From Hyperoodon ampullatus (taxonomy: Eukaryota > Chordata > Mammalia > Artiodactyla > Ziphiidae), in assembly GCA_949752795.1 (NCBI GenBank), contig OX457058.1, positions 169,510,223-169,574,222 of the forward strand: a DNA stretch of 64,000 nucleotides, given 5' to 3'. The notes below the pieces were generated by a model that saw nothing but the letters and a program-made list of their open reading frames with translations, was not told the origin of the DNA and ran no database searches. Shown piece by piece: positions 1 to 11,300 of this stretch; position 1 is the first letter of the stretch; every line of letters begins with the position of its first letter. The translations under genes were made by a program, and so were the position numbers.

Positions 1-2278
1 GTAGATAGGACATTAGAAGAAAAGTGATGTACTTCATGGATATAAGTAAAGTTCAAATTCAGTAACAAATTGTAGTCCTAGCATACACAACATATAGGAG
101 AGCACTGAGTTAACTCCTCGTGAATGTATTAAGTTTCCAATCTGTGCTAGCACAGAGCTAGGTGCTTTAGGTTGCAGGCATTACACCTAGCTCTTGCCCT
201 CAAGTGCTTTATGGCTTAGTTGTCGAAGAGGACAGTGATGTGTGGAGTAACTGAGTAGCCATAAAAGATGGGACATGATTACGAGCTGTATTCATGAGTG
301 ATATGTGTGGTGAGTGCTATGGGAGTTCAGGATGGAAATGATTTCTTAGGGAAGGTGTCTTTGGAGGAGGTTGGAGAAAAAAACTGGATTCTGCAAATGC
401 CTGGTATTTGATGGAGGAAAGAGAATGAATCTTGATGGAGCTAAAATTTAATCTTTTTAATGAAAAAAAATGATGATTTCAAGTTAAAGACAAACAAGGA
501 AGCATTAAAAACCCCTCAACCCCAGAAGTATGTGACCCCCTTATCCCCCTTCCCCAGATTTTTCTGTAGTATCCTTAGGTGTGTGTATCCTTAGGAGTAT
601 GCAGTCAGACTTGGTATAACTATTCCACCTCTAAGACTTAGAAATAGCCAATGTGTAAAGTAAGTGATGAACACAGGGAGATAGAGAGATAAGAAAAGAT
701 GAATTAAGCCCTTGATTTTAACCTAATCATAATAAATGTGGAATAAATGTTATACCAGCTATCAGCAATACTTGTGAAATTGAAAGTTTTTTATTAAGGC
801 AAGGGCTCGATTCCTACTATCAATACTTTTCAGTTTTAGAACAGACAGAATTATTGTTCTGGTCTGTTACCATCTCCTTGAAATAGCTGATCTAAGTTGT
901 AATAGATACCTAGAGGGGTTTTTATTTTGTTTTTGTTTTAACATAAGGGAGAATAAATCACGTTCAAGCATTGCCAATTTTTAGGATGGAAACAAACAAG
1001 CTTTGAAGAAAAGCAAAGGAAAAACAATAGAGATACATTTTTACATACTTACATATAAAAATCGTTAAATCTGTACCTCCTTTGGGCAGACTAGCAAGAG
1101 ACGGGGAGAGCATTAAAGCAAGCTGCCCAATTCTTGGCAAACAAACCTACCAAGAAAGCAGATTCAGTAGTCACCTGATTCAGGGTTTCCTTGCATACCT
1201 CAATTCCAGGTGAGGCAATGTGGATTTACGAACACTTGAGTTTATTCTAGTCCCACAGGAACTATTTCCAGCGTGTTCTAAGAATGTGTAAGTTCAGCAC
1301 ATCCCTTTCATTTATCACCCAAGCCTTTCCATATGATTTCATATTTTGCTCTCTACTTAGACCTCTCTTAAAATTTACCCACCCCTTTTTCTAGATGCAG
1401 CCTTCAAGATCACATTGGCTGCACCCTTAATTACTGTTGATTTCATTTGCCAGTGCTTATCTATTCATTGTAGTGTCATTAGTATGAGAGAGACCATAAC
1501 CAAAGAAACTGGGAATCATGTCTGGTGTTACTGGTGCTGGACCCTCTATTCCTGTCCAAATGCATTCTTGACTCGATTCACTGTTGTGGTCTTAAGTAAA
1601 TAAATTTTTAGCATTCTCCTTGTTTGTTTCTTCAATATCTCACTGATCAAGACATATTTTTCTAAACCCACGAATTTATTACATTCTTTTTCTTTCTATA
1701 CATCTAGAATATTTCCATGCATATAGAACCATATAATTACATTTTTCAAAAATTACATATTATATATTGATTGCTTAACCTAATACATTTCTCTTTTCAA
1801 TATGTCATTTCAGCCCAACAATTAGCTGACAAATACCCATTACCTATTTTGCTATCTTACAGAGGCTTTTACAGTTTGTGGTTTGTTTGCGGTGAGGTTT
1901 CAGAGGTTGTATACAAAGAAATGAATTTTGAGTTGAGTTAATATGGGGATGGGCTGGGTCAAATACTGTTCTGTTATCTGTCTAACCTGGCTGCAAAGGA
2001 CATGTTTGTAGATTGACTGGGTGCTATTCAACTAGCTCAACTGTATGCATCTCCATGGAAATATCTGATTTGATGCAGAAAGCAGATTTAAGAAACTAGA
2101 TTAAATTCAACCCTGGAGATTGACCCCTGAGTGGATCCTCTGTCCCTGGTCAAGGGAACTGTCAATGGTTTTACATGTCCCCCATCTAAATGGGAGCTAC
2201 AGTGCGGCATACAGTACTCATGCATTTCATCATGAAAACCTAAGATACTCATGTGACTCTGTTTACTTTATTTCCTAG
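1..2278. other. UNC79 intron, 5' side cut by the window edge
   Basis: No coding exon could be supported here. About 100-430 resembles the 3' part of an ancient L2-type repeat (gagctaggtgctttaggttgc, ccctcaagtgctttatggc, then ggaaggtgtctttggaggagg). The remainder is AT-rich sequence in which I recognise nothing specific. Confidence 0.5.
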
Positions 2279-2317
2279 ATTGGCATCCAGCACAACTTTT
2301 TCTAATCAAGCAGAAAG
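2279..2317 (+). CDS. UNC79: UNC79 exon 1 of window (39-nt microexon)
   Basis: A 39-nt exon between a pyrimidine-rich acceptor (tttatttcctag) and a strong donor (gtaagg). It starts with the last base of a split codon, then encodes [12 protein letters not shown], and leaves AG, which the first base of the next exon completes to Ser. The phase match with the exon at 5187 is the main support. Its length is a multiple of three, so skipping it would keep the frame. The Ser/Thr/Asn-rich peptide looks like a surface loop rather than a helix. It is the least certain of the exons because it is short and its upstream partner is outside the window. Confidence 0.72.
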
Positions 2318-5300
2318 GTAAGGTCCTAAAATGAGCTCAAATCTCACTTTCTTTTTGTCCCCTGTGCATGTTCATCCATTTCTAAAACGCTAGAGCGTTT
2401 ACCACGGGAGGAATATGGTTAGGTTCAGTTGCAGCTCCAGAGAGAACTCGTTCATTTTCTGTTCACACCTTCAATCCTGCATTCACTCATTTCAGTCAAC
2501 AAATACTTTTTTAAAAAAAATAAATTTATTTATTTATTTGGCTGCGTTTGGTCTTCATTGCTGCGCTCAGTTTTTCTCTAGTTGCGGCGAGCGGGGGCTA
2601 TTTGTTGCGGTGAGTGGGCTTCTCATTGCGGTGGCTTCTCGTTGCGGAGCATGGGCTCTAGGCGTGCAGGCTTCAGTAGTTGTGGCACGTGGGCTCAGTA
2701 GTTGTGGCTCACGGGCTCTAGAGCACACTCTCAGTAGTTGCAGCCCACGGGCTTAGTGGCTCCTTGGCATGTGGGATTTTCCCAGACCAGGGCTCGAACC
2801 CATATCCCCTGAATTGGCAGGTGGATTCTTAACCACTGGGCCACCAGGGAAGCTCTGATGAGAAGTTTTTAATTTAGATGAAGTCTAATATTTTAAAATT
2901 TTAAAACAACTTATGATTATTCCTTCTTATTGTTTGTCTAAGGAACCTTTAGCCTATCCTTAAGTCAAGAATATATTTTCCAATGTCTCCCAGTAGAAGT
3001 TTTATGGTTTTAGCATTTATATTTAGCATTTACATGATCCATCTCAAATTAATTTTTATGTATGGTGTGAGGTAGGGCTTGAAGTTCCATTTTATCCATG
3101 TGAATACCTTAGTTATTTCAGCACCATTAAAAAAAAAAAAGACTTTCCCTGTCCCCATTGGATCACTTTGGTGTCTGTTAAAATCAAATAACCATATTAG
3201 GTTCAGTCTATTTCTAGGCTCTCTATCCTGTTTCACTGATCTATACGTTGATCCTTGTGCTGGCACCACACTGTCTTGATTACTGTAGCCGTATAGTAAG
3301 TCTTGAAGTCATTTTGAATTCTCCAACTTTGGTCATCCTTTTAAAGAAGGTTGATTTGGATATTCTAGATTCTTTACATTTCCGTATAAATTTTAGAATA
3401 AGCTTCTCAATCTGGGGGGGAAGCCTCCTAGGATTCTATTCAGACTCTAAGTCAGTTTGGGGATAAATGATATAAAAATATTGAGTCTTTCAATTAATAA
3501 ACATGGTGTCTATTGTCATTTCATTTGGTCTTTGTTTCTCTCAGCAATGTTTTATGGTTTTCATTGTAGAGACCTTGCATAGCTTTTGTTAAATTTATTC
3601 CCAGGAATTTTGGTTTTCTAATGCCAATGTAAATGAAATTTTTAAAAAAATTTTGTTTTCTAAGTTTTTGCTGCTGATATACAAATATACAATTTTTTGT
3701 ATTAATATTGTAATGTAATAAACTAAATTCACTTATTAGTTGTAGTAGCTGTTTTTTAGATTCCTTAGAATGTAAAGGCAATTGTATGTAAAAAGTCATA
3801 TCATCTGTAAATAGTGACAGTTTTACCTCTTTCTGATTTTTATGCCTTTTATTTTTTTGTTACTCTATTGCATTGGCTAGGACCTCCAGTATAATACTAA
3901 AGATGTGAATGAGCATCCTTGCCTTGTTCTTGCTCTTACAAGAAAATCATTTACTATCTCACCATTAATTATGTTTGCTATAGGTTTTCATACGTGCCCT
4001 TTACCAGACTGAGGATAGTTCCTTCTATTTCTAGTTTGCTGAGAGTTTTTTTAATCATGAATGCATGTTGAATTTTATCAAATGCACTTTCTGTTATCTA
4101 TTGAAATAACTATGGTTTTTGCCCTTAATTCTTTAAGATATTGAATTGCATTGATTGGGTTTTGAATATTAAGTCATTCTTACATTCCTGGGATAAACTC
4201 TATTTGGTCGTGGTCAATCATCCTTTTTATCTACAGTTGGAGTCAATGTCCATGAGGACTATTGGTCTGTCCTTTTTCTTTTCATTTTGTTCCTTCTTGG
4301 TTTTTGTTTTGTTTTATTTGTAATGCTTTATCTGATTTTAGTTTTAGGGCCTCATAAAACAAACTGGGAAGGGTTCTCTCCTTTTCTAATTTTCAAAAGA
4401 GTTTGTGAGAGTTTGGGGTCATTTCTTCCTGAAGAATATTTTTGACCTATAAGTTTGAGCCAGCATATCAGGGTAGACAAGGCAGAAAGAAACAATTAGG
4501 CAAGACAGATTTTTTTACTAGTTATCCAGTTGGGCTCTTTGATTTCCTCCTTCTTTTCAGCAACTCAGCTACAATCACCTCTGGGAACATCCTTCCTGAT
4601 ACTTTGGTCTAAGGGGGAAGGCCAAAGAATCATCTCTTGGCTCCCTGTTTTGACATGCAGTGGTAGTGCAGAGGGTAAAGGGGAAAACTGCACATATCAA
4701 AGTCCTAACATTTTTACAAGTACCAGCTCAGATGCCCCAAGAAAACTTCCCAGATCTTCCAGTAGGAATGAACATCTCCCTCCCTGCATTTTCCCTCAGA
4801 GGGGCTGTCTCTCTTAGCCAGTGACACTTTCTGAGAGGATCTTGCTGATAATCCCCATCCTGGATTCTAGTCCTGACTCTGCCATTCTCTGGACTTGTAG
4901 CCTTTGTAGGTCACCTTTTCTCTCTGGCTGGGAACCCTCATCTGTACAGTGGGGTGGCTGGAATTAGTCTGAGAGCAACTCTGGCATTACCTGGTTCCCT
5001 CTTTCTAAAAACGTATCGTTAACAGGGATTCCATGTGACTAGAATATTTCATCTTACTAATGAAAATGACAGTGGGATATTCCATAAGAGGACTGATGTG
5101 TATGTGAATAAATAAGTAAATAAATACCTGAACTCATGCTGGTTGCTCCAAGATTCCTTGTGTTTTCTCTCCCTGGTCAACGCCAGCATGATGCTCCCCG
5201 GCAATGCAGCGGGGGTGGCTAAGCAGTTCCTGCGCTGTATCTTCCATCAACTGGCTCCCAATGGCATCTTCCCGCAGCTGTTCCAGAGCACTATCAAAGG

Positions 5301-8300
5301 TAATTCATCCATGGGGAATCCAGACACCACAGGCGTGGCTAGTCGCTGAAACCCAAATGCTACTAAATCTGATTGTTGTCTTTCCAGATGGGACTTTTTT
5401 ACGGACCTTGGCCACGTCTCTGATGGACTTCAATGAGCTGAGCTCTGTTGCTGTCCTCAGTCAGCTCTTGGAGGTAGGTTTGCTTTCTCGGCACTCTGAG
5501 CCCCTGCCGAAATCACTGCTGAGGAAGCAATTCAAAGTCATTTAATTTAAGTATTAAATTTTAAATGTCAAATTAAATTTTAAGTAATTTAAAATTAAAA
5601 AATTTAAAAAGTGGAAATTGCCAACGCATAGAATAGTGTCAGTTGGACACTGCTGTTTAGTGTGGACTTACAATTTACTTGAAGCTTCTGGACCCCTTCA
5701 CTAAGAGGTGGATGCCAGGCGTGGAACACTCACCTCCACAAAACTCTCCAGCTTTTAAAATGGCTGGTGCGTGGATCCATGTGCATTGTATCACGAGACT
5801 TGGATTCAAGTTTCAGCTTCACCGTTTGTTTGTTGTATCACAAGATCTGGGTTCGAAGTCTGCTTATTTTCTGTATCATGAGACTTGAAGCTACTTCTCA
5901 CCTCCACAGCTTATTCGCTCTATCGCTTTACTTGGAGTCTGTCTCCTGTCCTCTGCTTATTATTAGCTTTTTTCAGTTAGCTTGGAGGGTTGTCAGATTG
6001 CCGTAGGGACTTTGCTGTTGCTATAGTAGTCATCCTCAGTCTTTGGCCGGTGGAGTTTCCAACAAGCATCATTCACTGCGTTTCTTAACACCTAACCACA
6101 CCAACTGTAGATCCTTAAAAGGTGTTTCTAATTTTCTGCTCACATTTCACCCTTTCTCACTGAGTCGGAGATCACAAGTTTCCCCCCTAACTTTGTGTGG
6201 ATTCGTCCATTTTTCCCTGTACTCCTGAAGTTACAATGCTTAGCCTTTATAGCAGGCACACAACACATGTTTATAGTGTGAATATATGATTTTTAAAAAC
6301 TGATCTTCACCAAATAGCTGTATGAATTCCCACACTGTTTCAGCAGTTGATTGCCTATGCTTTGTGTTTTTAGGGTCTAAATAACAAAAAGAATTTACCA
6401 GCAGGGGGTGCTATGATACGCTGTTTGGAAAACATTGCTACCTTCATGGAAGCTTTGCCCATGGATTCTCCTAGTAGCCTCTGGACAATCATCAGCAACC
6501 AGTTTCAGACTTTTTTTGCCAAGCTGCCTTGTGTTTTGCCTCTGAAGGTAAGCTGAACCCAGGATTTCCTTTTAAATTACTTCCTTACTGTTTGCAGATC
6601 ATCTGGGTCTTGGGTGATTTAATGTTTCATAAAGGGCTATAAGGAGTCTCTGTTAGCCACAGAGTAGAGAGTGTTCTTTAGGTTTTCTCTTCAAATGTTA
6701 CAGATTGACAGTAATATGCAGTGGACATTTTGACTTAGTGGTTTCATGTTTCCAGTTGAGTAAAACATAAAAAAGTTCAGGAAGACGTTAGTAGATTGTG
6801 TTTATCTAGAAATTTTCCTCAAAAGGATATTAAATAAAAACATAATAGTTTCATCTAAAAGGAGACCAGACATATAATGTAGGACTTCAATTTTAGAGCA
6901 TTATCTAAAGGGAAGTGATTGCTTTTGTGTGTGTGAATAAAGTACTTGAAAGACCAAGATGATATTTTTCTATTTGACAGCTTTACTCCTCCTCCCCCTC
7001 CTCCCTCACCCCCTGCCCAATGCCATACCGCCCTCCAAGAATACACACAAAATTACCTAGCTAGAAATCTGGTAGCCTCAGGAACATTTTCAATATGAGC
7101 CCATTAAATGCAATACCAGAATCCTATACTGTCAAAACTGGAAGAGACCTATAAAAACTATCCTTTCCAATGCTCCCATTTTCCACATGGAGAACTGCAA
7201 ATTCAGAGAGATAGTGGCAGTGTAAATATTAGAACTCAAATCTTCTGACTCGCAATCCAGTGTCCTTTCACTAGCAGACTCCTAGAGTCCTTCTAGAACA
7301 AGGGTGAATTAGAGGCATTCAGGTCTCTATAGCAGGGAGAAAGGAGGTAGCTGGGAGTGGCCATTGCTGTGTCTTTGAACCTCATTGGTTCCACAAGCTT
7401 TTTGTGCTTTATCCAGGTCACAGATAAAATTATTCAACTTGCAGCAAAACTGGATCTGACAAGTGAAGTTACACGTTGGCAGCACTACTTCTGAAATGAA
7501 TATTACATATATGTAAAATGTTTTAAAAAGACCAACCACCTCTGATAATACCTTTTCCCAAATTGGCAAATTTGGAAAATGCGACCCCAAATAAGGTCTG
7601 TAAGGATGATAATTCAGGGACCCTTACCTTGGTGTATGCTGGTTTCTTTGAGTCTGAAATTACTGTAAGAAGCAGGAATACTGAGATCTTTGCCATCTCT
7701 CACATCCTGTGATTCTTCTCTATCCAGAAATCTAGAGTAGTTGAATAAATCCAAGCAAAGAGAATTGGTACTTTGAAACTATGTATGTACATAGCTATTG
7801 TACATATACACTTAGGAAATCAAGTGCATGCATTTTTTTAACATCTTTATTGGAGTGTAATTGCTTTACAATGGTGTGTTAGTTTCTGCTTTATAACAAA
7901 GTGAATTAGTTATACATATACATATGTCCCCATATCTCTTCCCTCTTGCATCTCCCTCCCTCCCACACTCCCTATCCCACCCCTCTAGGTGATCACAAAG
8001 CACGGAGCTGATCTTCCTGTGCTGTGCAGCTGCTTCCCACTAGCTATCTATTTTACATTTGGTAGTGTATATATTGCATGCCACTCTCTCACTTCGTCCC
8101 AGCTTACCCTTCCCCCTCCCTGTATCCTCAAGTCCATGAAGCAACTGACAAAGGATTAATCTCCAAAATTTACAAGCAGCTCATGCAGCTCAACATTAAG
8201 AAAACAAACAACCTAATCCAAAAATGGGCAGAAGACCTAAATAGACATTTCTCCAAAGAAGATATACAGATTACCAACAGACACATGAAAGAATGCTCAA

Positions 8301-11300
8301 CATCATTAATCATTAGAGAAATACAAATCAAAACTACAATGAGATATCATCTCACACCGGTCAGAAAGGCCATCATCAAAAAATCTACAAACAATAAACG
8401 CTGGAGAGGGTGTGGAGAAAAGGGAACCCTCTTGCACTGTTGGTGGGAATGTAAATTGATACAGCCACTATGGAGAACAGTATGGACATTCCTTAAAAAC
8501 CTACAAATAGAACTACCATATGACCCAGCAGTCCCACTACTGGGCATATACCCTGAGAAAACCATAATTCAAAAACAGTCATGTACCAAAATATTCAAGT
8601 GCATGCATTTTAACACGACCACATGGACCCTCCCTAGGAGCAGAGAGCCCTTCAGGGCCATTCATTGCTTAGGAGCCACACACTTTTAGAGAAGTCGTGG
8701 GGCAGGCATGGCAAATTCAAATGCCTGTAGGGCGGTGCTCTAATGAAAATATTTAACTTGAACATGGACTAGTTGGAAGCATTGCCAGCTGGAAACAATT
8801 AGTAAACCTAATTTGTAACAATCAGTCCTGTCCAAAGGGACCCTGACTGCAAGGGTAATGAGTGGAGTGCAGTGAGATAAGAAGGAGAATTGAGACCCTT
8901 GAGAACTGGAAAGCACCAGTCCTTTCTAATGGGGTCAGCTGCTACTCCACTCCAGCCAACTGTTATTTGAGAATGCAGTCCTCATCTCCCCACGTTTTCT
9001 AAGATATTTCCTGACTTCCTTCATAGGTCACTGTGGGGACCTGATGAGCAGCCGGTTTTCAGCCCCTGGTTTAAAGTAATGTAAATGTCACGTCAACTCC
9101 TATGGGTATTGAGCAGATTAAATAGACCAATGGTTCCCTTAGAAGGTATTGATACTTGTGAAATGCTTTCAGCATTTATCTGAAAACTTGCCCTGCTGGA
9201 TTTTGTCTGGGCACTGCCTCTGATCATCCTATGCTGTGTATTTAATCTCTGGGGAAAACATTAAGCCATTGAAAGACCTTCTGTAGTTTGTTCTCATCAA
9301 TTTAGAGAAGTGGATTTCAAACATCAGTGTGTGTCAGTGTCCCTGAAGGACTTGCTAAAAATCTGACTCCTGGGCCTTATTCTGAGAACTTCTGGTTCAG
9401 TAGGGGTGCGACCTGAGGATTTGCACTCCAACTAGTTTCCAGGTAATAGAGGTGCTGCTGGTCCAGGGATCATACTTGGAGAAACACTGGCTTCATTTGT
9501 ACTATCTTAGAGGTTCGTATTGTACACAGCTGCAGAGATTTCACTGTAACCTGCTATTTTCATATATTTAACAATGTTAAATAATATCATTGCTTATCCT
9601 TGCTATAACATTTTCCCCCAAACCCAGTACACATTATTTTAAAAGTACATTTTGATGTGGAATTGTGCCAAAATATGCTACTTGATTTGTGAGGCATGAT
9701 TTTCTCTTGTTGGAATTTTACTGCTTTTTCTTAGGTTATTGTTATATCTTTTCGTAGCAGAGAAATGACAGATGAAACGTTCTTTATTTGGACTAATAAG
9801 CCTAATGGTTTTAAATTGATCTAAGTAGGTATTTTTTTTTCAACATGGCCTTTCACAAATTAATAGACCTCTTTAGGATTGGGCACATTTAATATCAATT
9901 AATATTATTTAATTGTTTAACACTGTTTAATTAATGGTTTAATGAAATTTTTAAAGCTAAGAATTATTTTTTTTTCAACGTGAATATATGGCATGGAAAA
10001 CTGTAAGGAGGCAGCTATATTTCAGATTTTTTTTCCCTAAAATAAATGCTTAGAGGAAATATATGAAGCAAAAGATATGTTAAGAAGAGTACTGACTTTT
10101 ACTTTTTTTGTATTTGTTCATAGTGTTCTTTAGATTCCAGTTTGAGAATTATGATTTGCCTCTTGAAGATACCCTCTACCAATGCCACAAGGGTATGTAT
10201 GTTTCAGAAAAACATAACCAATTGGTTATTTGGTTATTTTTTTAACCTAAAAAGACAGGCATATAGCAAGCAATACTGAAGAAATAGTTATCACATACTG
10301 AATGCTTCACTTTCAACCTTTTTTAAAAATTTATTTTTTAGTGAAGTATAGTTGAATTACAATGTTGTGTTAATTACTGCTGTACAGCAAAGTGACTCAG
10401 TTATACATATTCATACATTCTTTTTCATATTTTTTTCCATTTTGGTTTATCACAGGATATTGAATATAGTTCTCTGTGCTCTACAGTAGGACCTTGTTGT
10501 TTATCTATTCTAGATATACCAGTTTTCATCTACTAATCCCAAACTCCCAATCCATCTCTCTCCCACCACCCACCCCTTGGCAACCAACAGTCTATTCTCT
10601 ACGTCCCTGATTCTGTTTCTGTTTCATAGATAGATTCACTGTCATATTTTAGATTCCACATGTAAGTGATATATAAGTGATTCCACACATAAGTGATATC
10701 ATATGGTATTTGTCTTTCTCTTTCTGACTTATTTCACTTAGTATGATAATCTCTAGTTGCCACTTTTAACCTTCTGAAAGTGCCTAGTGTGAAGAACTCT
10801 AATAGATTACAATATCATTGGTCCTTTTAGTCCTGGGCCATGTCCACCAGTTCACCCTCAACACTATGAACTAGATGATCCTTCCAAACACAGACCTCAT
10901 CGCACTGGTTCCTGGTTTAAAATCTTTGATCACGTCTCACTTCTTTTAAGATAATGTCCAACTTCCTTAATGGAGCATACAAGAAGGTACTTCATTAACT
11001 TGCAAGCCTACCTTTCCTAGTTAGTCTTTGGCTACTTGTCCCATCCCTGTGCTTCCTGCGTACTTTCAGAACCATCATCATTATCATCATCCAAACAATA
11101 ACCACTGTTTGTTGAGCACTTACCATACGGCAGACATTGTGCTAATTGCTGTACATTTATAATCTTATTTAATTTCATACTTCCTTGCCTTTGCTTAGGC
11201 CATTTCCTTTGCCTGAAATGCTTTATACCCTTGCTGGTGAGTGAACTCCTTCTCATTCTTCAAGATGAGAATCTGAATTCCATTCCAATTTTAAAAAGGT

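Noticed and set aside
1394..1603. Possible upstream exon after the acceptor-like ttttctag near 1394
   Set aside because: No donor follows in a usable frame and the peptide has no UNC79 resemblance.
5153..5186. Earlier acceptor for exon 2 (AG at 5151-5152) extending the exon
   Set aside because: It would put the exon out of frame with the 39-nt exon upstream; the AG at 5185-5186 keeps phase.
8078..8689. 203-codon open frame on +
   Set aside because: Lies almost wholly within the twin-primed L1; its protein is the end of L1 ORF2 with flanking non-coding sequence.
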